Notes under the pieces: model-generated | Told to the model about the DNA's origin: nothing | The model's database searches: none | The model's input: the letters and a program-made list of their open reading frames with translations, nothing else | Shown here: positions 18,418 through 26,993 of the stretch, piece after piece | How positions within the stretch are numbered: the stretch's first letter is position 1 | Layout of the letters: each line of letters starts with the position of its first letter | Position numbers and translations under genes: made by a program | Source: Coprococcus sp. | GTDB taxonomy: Bacteria; Bacillota; Clostridia; Lachnospirales; Lachnospiraceae | Length of the DNA stretch: 64,000 nt | Direction: 5' to 3' | Assembly (NCBI GenBank): GCA_017935345.1 | Contig: JAGBHU010000045.1 | Coordinates: 28,024 to 92,023 of the forward strand

Positions 18418-19743
18418 CTATTTCTTCTTATTTGCCAAAATCAATTTTCTGGTTCCTGCTATCGTCTGTGTCAGATGTCTCTTTGCAGGACAAATATATG
18501 AACAGCAGCCACATTCACAGCACTCCATACCGTCATGCTTTAAGAAGCTGTCTATGTCGCCATGCTCAGCATATTTCGCAAGCAATGACGGAACGACACG
18601 TCCCGGACACACGTCTACACATCTTCCGCATCTGATACAATTTGTCGGTTCCAAAGCCGCAACCTCATCATGACTCATACAGAGAAGAGCCGAAACCCCT
18701 TTTGTAGAAGGCACATCCAGCGAATAGACAGCCTTTCCCATCATAGGGCCTCCTACTACTATTTTCTCAGGCATAATACCATCCTTAAAGCCTCCTGCTG
18801 CCGCTATCAGCTCCTGAAGATTGGTTCCGATTCTGACAAGCAGATTACATGGTTTTTCAATGGCATCTCCCGTAACTGTTACCACTCTTTTAATGAGCGG
18901 CTTTCCTTCTATTACCGCCTCATATATGGCATGTATGGTATCTACATTATGTACAATACAGCCTGCATCTGCCGGTAACATCTTTGAATTAACATATCTT
19001 CCGGTATTTGCATAGATAAGCTGACGTTCTGCTCCCTGTGGGTATTTCGTCTTTATGGCATTTACCGTTATCTTATCATTGTCCTTTAATTTCTCAGTCA
19101 AAAGCTTGATTGCTTCAGGCTTATTATCCTCTATCGCAATAATTCCCTTTGCATTGTCAAAGAGATTGACGCATATCTGGAGTCCAAGAATGATTTTATC
19201 CGCCTCCTCCATCATTCGTCTGTAATCAGAGGTAAGATACGGCTCACATTCCGCTCCGTTTACAATAATATAGTCTATATCATCCTCATTTTTCGGTGAA
19301 AGCTTTACATTTGCAGGGAATCCTGCACCACCTAAACCGACAATTCCTGCCTCTTTGATGATATCCTTTATATCCTCTCTATATAAAGTGGACAAATCCA
19401 TTACATTTTCAGAGAAATCCACTTCCTCAAACTGACCGTCATTTTCCACCACAATAGAAGTTACCTTCGTACCGCCGGACGTCAGTCTCGGCTCGATTGC
19501 TTTTACGGTTCCCGAAATTGAGGAATGAATATTTGCCGACACAAAACCACTTGCTTCAGCAATCTTCTGTCCTACTAAAACCCTATCCCCCTTCTTAACA
19601 ACAGGGACGGCAGGTGCACCGATATGCTGATTTAAAGGATAGACACAATCTCCTTTTGGAAGATACTCTTTAATCGGCTTCTCCATCGTAAGCTCTTTGC
19701 CTTCATACGGATGAATACCACCTGAAAAAGTTAACAAACCCAT
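18418..19743 (-). CDS. rnfC: Rnf complex subunit RnfC
   Basis: A 441-residue peripheral subunit binding NADH/FMN. It shows GGIHPYEGKELT near the start, the glycine-rich nucleotide loop GLGGAGFPANVK, NGAECEPYLTSDYR, and two 4Fe-4S motifs near the C-terminus (CIRCGRCVDVCPGR and CCECGCCSYICPAK). It is the first gene of the operon, so the complex here is encoded C-(DG)-E-A-B. It couples ferredoxin:NAD+ electron flow to sodium or proton export. Confidence 0.96.
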   Translation of the reverse strand: MGLLTFSGGIHPYEGKELTMEKPIKEYLPKGDCVYPLNQHIGAPAVPVVKKGDRVLVGQKIAEASGFVSANIHSSISGTVKAIEPRLTSGGTKVTSIVVENDGQFEEVDFSENVMDLSTLYREDIKDIIKEAGIVGLGGAGFPANVKLSPKNEDDIDYIIVNGAECEPYLTSDYRRMMEEADKIILGLQICVNLFDNAKGIIAIEDNKPEAIKLLTEKLKDNDKITVNAIKTKYPQGAERQLIYANTGRYVNSKMLPADAGCIVHNVDTIHAIYEAVIEGKPLIKRVVTVTGDAIEKPCNLLVRIGTNLQELIAAAGGFKDGIMPEKIVVGGPMMGKAVYSLDVPSTKGVSALLCMSHDEVAALEPTNCIRCGRCVDVCPGRVVPSLLAKYAEHGDIDSFLKHDGMECCECGCCSYICPAKRHLTQTIAGTRKLILANKKK

Positions 19744-19780
19744 CTATATACCTCTTTTCTGATTTATTGTAGATGTACTC

Positions 19781-19934
19781 TCAAGGTATTCTATATTGTT
19801 TTACGAACCGCTTGCGCTTTGTAAAATACGTAGTGGTACTAAGCTTCCTAAAGGACTAGCTTCGCGTCGCATACTCCGTATTCGCTAAGTGCCAACGTAT
19901 TTTAATATTCTTCAAACAATATAGAATACCTTGA
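19781..19934. repeat. 154-bp inverted-repeat element upstream of rnfC
   Basis: Perfect 21-base arms (19781-19801 and 19914-19934, beginning TCAAGGTATTC) enclose about 110 bases that themselves contain further complementary pieces (AAAATACGT versus ACGTATTTT; ACTAAGC versus GCTAAGT). The unit can fold into one long branched stem and has no coding capacity. It resembles a small non-autonomous or REP-like palindromic element. It lies 38 bases from the rnfC start, hence probably inside the 5' leader. The remaining stretch 19935-20132 is AT-rich and shows nothing else I can call. Confidence 0.75.
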
Positions 19935-20132
19935 AACTGATATAGTAATAAACATAAAATTGCTATATTGATTAACAACCTATTATCAATAAAATTTATT
20001 ATTTATAAAACCATTCTTTATAATAATACTTATGGAGACTAAAAACAACCAAAATGTAGTATAAATATTATAATATAAAGTATTTCGACTACATGATATT
20101 GATTTGTAAAGCATATATCCTATGACAGTGTA

Positions 20133-20684
20133 TCAGATTTGTTTTACGCTTTTGGATATTATGGCGGCGACCAAGCCGACGATGATACCGGTTATGGTGC
20201 CTGATATGAAAAGTACGGGAGCATAGCCCATAATATTTTGATTTTCCATAATAACTGCTGCCAAAATAAGCTGACCTATATTATGTGCCACTCCTCCGCA
20301 AATACTGACTCCCGTTATACCAAATATCCCTGTCATATGTATCAGTTTCATTACAAGGATACTGAGTGCTGCCCCTGCAAGACTGTATGCCATAACGGAC
20401 AGATTGCTAAACAGCAAAGCCGACAGACACACTCTAAGAAGTGATACGCATACTGCATCTTTGAACCCCAGTTGAATCAGTACAACTATGGTTACTATAT
20501 TCGCCAGTCCCAATTTTATTCCGGGTACGGCAATATTGACGGGAATAAATGTTTCCATATAAGAAAATATAAGTGCAACCGCAATAAACATTCCGAGGAT
20601 AGCAATATGCTTAGCATGACTGATATCGGAGGATTTACCGGTATTCTGTTTTTTTCTGCCTGATTTCTTTTTACTGTCTGCCAT
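20133..20684 (-). CDS. Gx transporter family protein (heptaprenyl diphosphate synthase component I-like)
   Basis: A 183-residue integral membrane protein: a Lys-rich cytoplasmic N-terminus of about 22 residues, then about five helices with FIPVNIAVPGIKLGLANIV and GGVAHNIGQLI, the hallmarks of the Gx transporter family. Members cluster with ApbE and NusG-II proteins near Rnf genes, as here. The substrate is unknown. Confidence 0.85.
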   Translation of the reverse strand: MADSKKKSGRKKQNTGKSSDISHAKHIAILGMFIAVALIFSYMETFIPVNIAVPGIKLGLANIVTIVVLIQLGFKDAVCVSLLRVCLSALLFSNLSVMAYSLAGAALSILVMKLIHMTGIFGITGVSICGGVAHNIGQLILAAVIMENQNIMGYAPVLFISGTITGIIVGLVAAIISKSVKQI

Positions 20685-20764
20685 GATTCCTGACCGTTTC
20701 CTTTTCCTATCTTTTCACTACTTATCATTTCTCTTTCTTTTTCTATGCTATCCGTATGCCCGCT

Positions 20765-21124
20765 CTATCGCACATCATATTTCTTCTCTTCTCCACCCGA
20801 TATCTGGATAACCAGCTTATGAGGAATACAAACGATATTCTCACCATTTTTTGATATGCGTCCCATTTTTGCACATAACTTATCAGGACAATCTGCCTCA
20901 CTGACATATGCCTGTCCATCTTCTATTATCAAAATATTTGTACCTGAAGAGGTTTCTATTTTATATGTTCCTGAATCTGAAAGCTTTTGTCTTTGCAGCA
21001 GCTTTCCATCTGCAAATACCTCTACATAGCTGCCGTTTTTTCTGAATATACCCAGGCAAATTAACATGACTATCCCTACAGCAATAAAAAAAACAGCGAG
21101 CATGATATCACTTTTTTTAATCAT
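20765..21124 (-). CDS. NusG domain II-containing protein
   Basis: A 119-residue protein with an N-terminal membrane helix (residues 8-25) and an exported domain containing DCPDKLCAKMGRIS and IVCIPHKLVIQI, the signature of stand-alone NusG domain II proteins. Its ATG overlaps the apbE stop (ATGA), so it is coupled to apbE. The role is unproven; its recurrent placement beside apbE and Rnf genes suggests assembly of the redox complex. Confidence 0.88.
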   Translation of the reverse strand: MIKKSDIMLAVFFIAVGIVMLICLGIFRKNGSYVEVFADGKLLQRQKLSDSGTYKIETSSGTNILIIEDGQAYVSEADCPDKLCAKMGRISKNGENIVCIPHKLVIQISGGEEKKYDVR

Positions 21125-22212
21125 TCTATCACCTTGTAATCATCACTCTCTAATAGAAAGCAATCCTTAAGTCCGTCTGTCACATAAACATTTTTATTTT
21201 CATCGATCAATACTGCCTCCGCTCCATAGCTTTCAAGTAATGCCATAGCACCTTCCCTTCCAAGTAAAATCGACAATGTTGAAAGTCCGTCACTGATCAA
21301 TCCGTTATCACACACGATGGTTGCTGATATAAGTCCTTCATTTGCAGGATAACCTGTAACAGGATTCAGTATATGATGATATCTTGTTCCGTCTATCTCA
21401 AAATATTTCTCATAATCACCGGAGGTTGAAACAAATATGCCATTCGTTCCTGCCTCTAATTGAAGCACCCCCATTACAGCTTCTGTCTCACTTCGTGGAT
21501 TCCGAATCCCAAGCTTATAGCTGCTGTTATCAGGCTTACTGCCATAGATAACGATACTTCCGCCTATGGCAATGCACGCACCTGTCACATTACTTTTTCG
21601 CAAATACGCATACACCTTATCACAGCCTATCCCCTTGCCTACCGAGCCTAAATCTATAGACATGTCAGACTGATTGATTGTAATGGCAGCATGCTCGCTT
21701 TCTTTCGTTTCAAGAGTTATGTCAACCAATCCCATATCCACATTTTTCAATACCGCTTCAATCTCATCACGATCAGGAACCGTACTTTTTCCATCCTCAA
21801 TCCCCCAGAGCGCAGCAAGCGGTCTTATCGTCGCATCCAAAAGTCCGTTACCGTTTTCATATAGCTCCTTTACTTTATCTATATACCCTGCAAGTTCATC
21901 GCTTACCGCATATGGAACTCCCGCTTTGTATTCATGATTGAGCTTCCATACCTCCGAATCCACACTTCTCCAAGAGATAACATCCTTTTCCAGGCTGTTC
22001 AGCAATTCTTTTATATCCTCTGTACATTGTTCACCGTCACTGCCATATACCGTAATCGTAAGTACGGTACCCATGCAAAAATCTGTATTGCGATATTCCA
22101 TTTCTCCGGATTTCTTTCTTCCACTGACTATTATAATGCAGACAACCATGACTATCATCAGGCAAATTATAACAGCTGCCATATAACCATTTTGCTTTCT
22201 GTTCTTATCCAT
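21121..22212 (-). CDS. apbE: FAD:protein FMN transferase ApbE
   Basis: A 363-residue extracytoplasmic enzyme that attaches FMN from FAD to Thr residues of target proteins. A Lys-rich start and one membrane helix (about residues 12-30) are followed by the ApbE domain with FCMGTVLTITVYG, IDLGSVGKGIGCDKV, CIAIGGSIVIYG, HHILNPVTGYPA and SDGLSTLSILLG. The upstream position to the rnf genes fits flavinylation of the RnfD and RnfG parts of the 525-residue fusion. Confidence 0.95.
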   Translation of the reverse strand: MDKNRKQNGYMAAVIICLMIVMVVCIIIVSGRKKSGEMEYRNTDFCMGTVLTITVYGSDGEQCTEDIKELLNSLEKDVISWRSVDSEVWKLNHEYKAGVPYAVSDELAGYIDKVKELYENGNGLLDATIRPLAALWGIEDGKSTVPDRDEIEAVLKNVDMGLVDITLETKESEHAAITINQSDMSIDLGSVGKGIGCDKVYAYLRKSNVTGACIAIGGSIVIYGSKPDNSSYKLGIRNPRSETEAVMGVLQLEAGTNGIFVSTSGDYEKYFEIDGTRYHHILNPVTGYPANEGLISATIVCDNGLISDGLSTLSILLGREGAMALLESYGAEAVLIDENKNVYVTDGLKDCFLLESDDYKVIE

Positions 22213-22264
22213 AAATATCTCCTATGCGGTAAAAGTATATCAATGGTATCCCTTTTCTTATATG

Positions 22265-22298
22265 ATAAAAAAGGCTGTTACAATCTGCAACAGCCTCA
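22265..22298 (-). terminator. Rho-independent terminator after the 22311-22949 gene
   Basis: A hairpin with arms GGCTGTT and AACAGCC at 22272-22296 is followed in minus orientation by a T run at 22267-22271. It lies just past the stop of the gene at 22311 and ahead of apbE. Confidence 0.85.
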
Positions 22299-22310
22299 TA
22301 GCCATATTAT

Positions 22311-22949
22311 CTAACCTCTGTACAATGACAATATATCCTCTGTATTGAAATACTTTGATGCCAAATCTTTATATATGACATTCTCTGTCATAACGTAAAC
22401 AAATACATCGCCCTGCCCCTTTATTCCGTCAAGAGCAGACGGCTCTATGGATATCGACATATTTTCCATACGAAGGGCAAGCGTAAAGCCCTCTGAAGTA
22501 TATGTGTTAAATGAGTTCATAACCCCCAGCCATACATCTTTTCCCAGCTTCATTGATTTTATCGTTACGCTGTTTCCTCTCGGTATCGATAAATATACAT
22601 CTGCTGTCATATCACTTCCCACAGATAAACTGATTTCTGCTCCATCCACCTTTGTAGATATACTATTCAGTATGGAAACAGCCTCATTCGGCATACAGAT
22701 GGCAGTCTTTGTACCGTCACATACCTCCCTGCTGCCGATATACTTCTTATCAAGTATATTGATACACTTCACTATCTTGTTATCATTGAGTGGATTTGGC
22801 ATAATACTGCTTACTTTATAGTATTCTTCATTTTCTACCATTTCACAAAACAGCAGACTCTTTACATCATAAAACTTAGCAAGTAACGCAGGCTTATAAT
22901 CCATATACTTAATAGCCGCTTTTATTTCATTGATATCTCTTGAATCCAT
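22311..22949 (-). CDS. Hypothetical protein
   Basis: A 212-residue soluble protein without signal peptide or membrane helix. It appears to consist of two beta-rich parts, about residues 1-110 and 115-212. I do not recognise the family; the general look (VSLSVGSDMTADVYLSIP... then ALRMENMSISIEP) is compatible with a PilZ-like or beta-barrel sensor but no diagnostic motif is present. It is transcribed alone with its own terminator, between a RelA/SpoT-domain gene and apbE. Confidence 0.65.
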   Translation of the reverse strand: MDSRDINEIKAAIKYMDYKPALLAKFYDVKSLLFCEMVENEEYYKVSSIMPNPLNDNKIVKCINILDKKYIGSREVCDGTKTAICMPNEAVSILNSISTKVDGAEISLSVGSDMTADVYLSIPRGNSVTIKSMKLGKDVWLGVMNSFNTYTSEGFTLALRMENMSISIEPSALDGIKGQGDVFVYVMTENVIYKDLASKYFNTEDILSLYRG

Positions 22950-23059
22950 ATTATACTCCTAATCAAATTTATCAGACCGTCTGACAAGCCAATCAATATG
23001 TACCTTCATTTTTCACAATGTGATTTTATAATATAGCACTATCAAAGTCAAGCCGAAGG

Positions 23060-24856
23060 TCACTTTACATACTCATCACAAACCATCTCACGAAGACTGT
23101 ATCGAAAAGATTTTTCATATTCTATATCTTCATTGATGCTATGGCTTACTTCCTCAAAAAAGCTGTGGTTGATATCCTCCATCGAGAAAATAACAGGATA
23201 ATTGCTGTTCATCCCCCAGTACATAACTGCACCGTCTATCGCTTCTTTGCCAAATTCCTCCTGAAAAATACGTTTACACTCAGAATCACCAAATGCCACA
23301 TGGCTCAGTCCGTTCAATGTCTTTGAAAGCATGTCAGCCCTGATAATATAGCCGTCACAATCTATCGCCCATTCCGGAATCACATCAGGCTTTATCATCA
23401 CAATAATCGGAAGATTTCTGTTTTCGTTCTTAATCAGCTGTGTCAGGCTCCGGTAATCCATGATACTGATTCCCGTATTATCATTTACCTGTATATCTCC
23501 GTCTATAAAGCCTATCTGGTAAAAAATATCCTTCATAAATTTCGGTCTGCTGTATCTCCGTTCTCTGGAATAGATTGTTTCACATGTATTTCTTGCGCTT
23601 AACAATAATCTGCCGTCTATATGCATCAGCTCTGCCGTTGTATGCCATATCACTCCCGGTTCATCATTACTAATCTGCTGGACATCCATAATAAATGACC
23701 TGCCGTCATAATTGATCCTCAGCTTATATCCGATTGTTTCATAACCTATATTTGCCATTTTCTCAGGCATCTGGTTAAATACGGTTTTCATATGCTGATA
23801 TGCCCAGTCATATATTATCGTACAGGCCTTTTCATACCCCTCTGCAGGAATATATACATTCTGGGAGAATACATTATCCGACACCAACGGTTTGATTTCC
23901 TGCTTGATTTCTTTATTTGAAACCCTGACAAACTGCTCTTTATCAAGAAGCTTTGATATGTATTCATCATGGATTCGCTCCTTATTTATAAGATATATTA
24001 CCCTGTCCGGAGTCAATTCCTTATGATATTTTTTATTTAATAATATATTGACCAGTTCTCTTTTTGTAACATTGTGAAATCGTTTTACAATATCGGGATT
24101 GTTATCAAAATATTCCCGAAGTTCCGGTTTCAAATGGTCCTGTGTTATACGCAGCCGGTATTTACTCCGTATCGCATTTTCCCAATTTTTTTCCTCCAGT
24201 TGAGCCTTACAGATACTGTCAAATATTTGAACGATAGACCAGTCACACAACTCCAGATTTGCGATAATACTATTCATAACCCTGGAGAGCTTCTCCTGTC
24301 CTGTCCACAAATCATCCTCTCCGTCTTCGTCACCCAGCTTATATTTGTACCGCATCTCATGCTCTATTTCATGCCAGCCCTCAAACAAAATAGTTCTAAG
24401 CTGAACCTCAAAAGTCTGGTCAAACGGCTGCTCCCATATCATTGATGAAATATTCCTCAAATATTTGCTTGGTATCTTAAATACACCGTTACATTTCTGT
24501 GCCTCAAACCGATTCTCTCCATTTTCAGATTTAGACCAGTTATCAAGCTTAAACGTATCCTCGAGTATACTTTCACAGATACCGATATCCTCGGAATAGA
24601 ACAGATTGATACGAATACCTATCAAATCCTGTATTTTCTTGCCTCCGCCATCAGACGAATATTTACCCTTCGCTAATTTATTTTTAATCGAGCTCTCCGT
24701 CTTGACTCTCGACATACTATGGAAATATATGCCTGCATTATTCAGTTTTGTCGATAATGCCTGTTGTATTGCAAGCCTAACATGATTTAGTTCTTCCACA
24801 TCTCTGTCAGACAAATATCTGACTTCACCCTCACCATAATTCAAAGTTACCATCAT
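23060..24856 (-). CDS. RelA/SpoT nucleotidyltransferase-domain protein with long C-terminal extension
   Basis: A 598-residue protein. Residues about 15-215 form a RelA/SpoT synthetase-type domain: HSMSRVKTESSIKNKL (nucleotide-binding basic motif), KIQDLIGIRINLFY (metal Asp) and FEVQLRTILFEGWHEIEHE (conserved E..Q). No HD hydrolase, TGS or ACT domain is seen, so it is not a classical Rel. Residues 230-598 are an unrecognised extension with mixed helices and strands. It could make alarmones or belong to the toxSAS-like group that modifies nucleotides or tRNA. No obvious antitoxin gene is adjacent. It is divergent from the ABC-F gene. Confidence 0.85.
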   Translation of the reverse strand: MMVTLNYGEGEVRYLSDRDVEELNHVRLAIQQALSTKLNNAGIYFHSMSRVKTESSIKNKLAKGKYSSDGGGKKIQDLIGIRINLFYSEDIGICESILEDTFKLDNWSKSENGENRFEAQKCNGVFKIPSKYLRNISSMIWEQPFDQTFEVQLRTILFEGWHEIEHEMRYKYKLGDEDGEDDLWTGQEKLSRVMNSIIANLELCDWSIVQIFDSICKAQLEEKNWENAIRSKYRLRITQDHLKPELREYFDNNPDIVKRFHNVTKRELVNILLNKKYHKELTPDRVIYLINKERIHDEYISKLLDKEQFVRVSNKEIKQEIKPLVSDNVFSQNVYIPAEGYEKACTIIYDWAYQHMKTVFNQMPEKMANIGYETIGYKLRINYDGRSFIMDVQQISNDEPGVIWHTTAELMHIDGRLLLSARNTCETIYSRERRYSRPKFMKDIFYQIGFIDGDIQVNDNTGISIMDYRSLTQLIKNENRNLPIIVMIKPDVIPEWAIDCDGYIIRADMLSKTLNGLSHVAFGDSECKRIFQEEFGKEAIDGAVMYWGMNSNYPVIFSMEDINHSFFEEVSHSINEDIEYEKSFRYSLREMVCDEYVK

Positions 24857-24994
24857 ACCTTTCTAATTAATTTAAACCCCTATTTTATAGTATACCATAT
24901 TTCTAAAAGATTTGACCTAAAATATGCTAAATTATTTTATTCCTATTGCATTAAAAATATCCTTCATGATATAACATACTACGGAGGTAAAACC

Positions 24995-26926
24995 ATGATA
25001 CTTGATTGTCAGAATATTAAAAAAGCATATGGCACCAACATCATACTGGATGATATCTCATTTCATCTGGAAGATAAGGAGAAAATGGCTATCGTCGGTA
25101 TAAACGGTGCGGGAAAAACAACGCTTCTCCGTATTATTATGGGTGACGAAACAGCCGATTCAGGACAGGTTGTTGTTGCAAAAGATAAAACAATAGGCTA
25201 TCTGTCCCAGCATCAGGATACAAACTTCCATTCAACCGTATATCAGGTTATGCTGGATGCCGTAAAGCCAATTATTGATTTACAGAATCAGATCCGGCAG
25301 CTGGAGCTTGATATGCAACAGCTTCATGGAAAAGAACTGGACAAAGCATTGGAGCTTTACAATCGTTATACACACGAATTTGAATATAAAAACGGATATG
25401 CCTGTGAAAGTGAAATTATCGGGGTATTAAAGGGATTGGGATTTGACAAATGTGACTTTGACCGCCATACTGACACGTTGTCAGGGGGACAGAGAACAAG
25501 ACTGTCATTAGGAAGGCTTCTTCTTACAAAACCGGATATCATCATACTGGATGAGCCGACCAATCATCTCGACATGAATTCCATATCATGGCTGGAGGAT
25601 TATTTATCTACATATAAAGGCAGTATTATCATTGTGTCCCATGACCGGTATTTTCTGGATAAAATAGCGACAAAGGTTGTTGAACTGTACCAGACGCACA
25701 GCCATATTTATAATGGTAACTACTCCTATTATGCTACGAAGCGTGCAGAAATCAGGGCAAATCTGATGAAAGCATATCTGAATCAGCAGCAGGAAATAAA
25801 ACATCAGGAAGCCGTCATAGAAAAGCTGCGGCAATTTAACCGTGAAAAATCCATCAGAAGGGCAGAAAGCCGCCAAAAGCAGCTTGACCGTATTGAACGA
25901 CTTGACAAACCGACAGAAATAAATGCCGAAATGCGCCTTATGCTTGAGCCGGAAACCGTAAGTGGAGAAGATGTATTAACCATAAAAGACCTTTCAAAGT
26001 CATTTGGCGATAATCTCCTATTTTCACGGCTTAACATCTCCATCAAGCGTGGTGAGCATGTCGCATTGATCGGCGGAAACGGTACAGGAAAGACCACAAT
26101 CCTTAAAATCATCAATAAGCTTACTGCCAAGGATGACGGTGTTGTAACCTTAGGCGCAAGAGTAAAAATCGGCTATTATGACCAGGAGCATCAGGTTCTT
26201 AATATGTCAAACAATATATTTCAGGAAATCAGTGATGCTTATCCAAATTTGTCAAATACAAGAATCCGTAATGTTCTTGCCGCATTTTTGTTTACGGGAG
26301 ATGACGTTTTCAAGCAAATTTCCGATTTGAGTGGTGGTGAGCGTGGTCGTGTATCTCTTGCAAAGCTGATGCTGTCATCAGCCAATTTCCTTATTCTCGA
26401 TGAGCCGACAAACCATCTGGATATCATTTCAAAGGAAATCCTGGAAAATGCCATAAGCAATTATAGCGGTACTGTCCTCTATGTATCACATGACAGATAT
26501 TTTATTAACAAAACCGCCACACGCATATTGGAGCTTAAGGACAAGCAGCTATACAATTATATAGGAAACTATGATTATTACGATACACATCGGTTCAGCT
26601 CTGATGAAAATAAGCCGGCATTTACAAAGGTAACTGATGCTGCTCAGACGAACGCTCCGATTCAGTCAGAGTCAGTGGCAAAGCTGGCATGGAAGGAAAG
26701 CAAGGCAGAAGCTGCCAGATTACGCAAAAAAGCAAATGATTTGAAAAAGGTAGAGGCACAGATAGAAACGCTTGAAGACAGACTTGCAGCGATTGATGAG
26801 GAGTTCTCCATTCCTGAAAATGCCACAAATGTGGAACTGCTGACAGCGCTTACAAAAGAACGTCAGGAGACTGAAGACAGCCTCAATGAATTATATGAGA
26901 AATGGGAAGCGTTATCGTATCAATAA
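24995..26926 (+). CDS. ABC-F family ATPase
   Basis: A 643-residue soluble protein with two ABC domains and no membrane segments. The first has Walker A GINGAGKTTLL, signature LSGGQRTRLSLGR and IILDEPTNHLD; the second has GGNGTGKTTIL, LSGGERGRVSLAK and LILDEPTNHLD. A charged interdomain linker (about residues 245-315) and a C-terminal coiled coil (about 560-643) are typical of YdiF/Uup-like proteins that act on the ribosome. Whether it protects against an antibiotic or serves general translation cannot be decided. The start follows GGAGG. Confidence 0.93.
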   Translation: MILDCQNIKKAYGTNIILDDISFHLEDKEKMAIVGINGAGKTTLLRIIMGDETADSGQVVVAKDKTIGYLSQHQDTNFHSTVYQVMLDAVKPIIDLQNQIRQLELDMQQLHGKELDKALELYNRYTHEFEYKNGYACESEIIGVLKGLGFDKCDFDRHTDTLSGGQRTRLSLGRLLLTKPDIIILDEPTNHLDMNSISWLEDYLSTYKGSIIIVSHDRYFLDKIATKVVELYQTHSHIYNGNYSYYATKRAEIRANLMKAYLNQQQEIKHQEAVIEKLRQFNREKSIRRAESRQKQLDRIERLDKPTEINAEMRLMLEPETVSGEDVLTIKDLSKSFGDNLLFSRLNISIKRGEHVALIGGNGTGKTTILKIINKLTAKDDGVVTLGARVKIGYYDQEHQVLNMSNNIFQEISDAYPNLSNTRIRNVLAAFLFTGDDVFKQISDLSGGERGRVSLAKLMLSSANFLILDEPTNHLDIISKEILENAISNYSGTVLYVSHDRYFINKTATRILELKDKQLYNYIGNYDYYDTHRFSSDENKPAFTKVTDAAQTNAPIQSESVAKLAWKESKAEAARLRKKANDLKKVEAQIETLEDRLAAIDEEFSIPENATNVELLTALTKERQETEDSLNELYEKWEALSYQ

Positions 26927-26928
26927 AA

Positions 26929-26970
26929 TACACCACAAATATCAGTTCTCCGATATTTGTGGTGCATTTT
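26929..26970. terminator. Bidirectional terminator between convergent genes
   Basis: Thirteen-base arms (CACCACAAATATC at 26931-26943 and GATATTTGTGGTG at 26952-26964) have A/T-rich tracts on both sides. The hairpin is shared by the ABC-F gene on the plus strand and the cell-wall protein gene on the minus strand. Confidence 0.85.
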
Positions 26971-26993
26971 ATTAAAAAGCATTTTAATTTATA

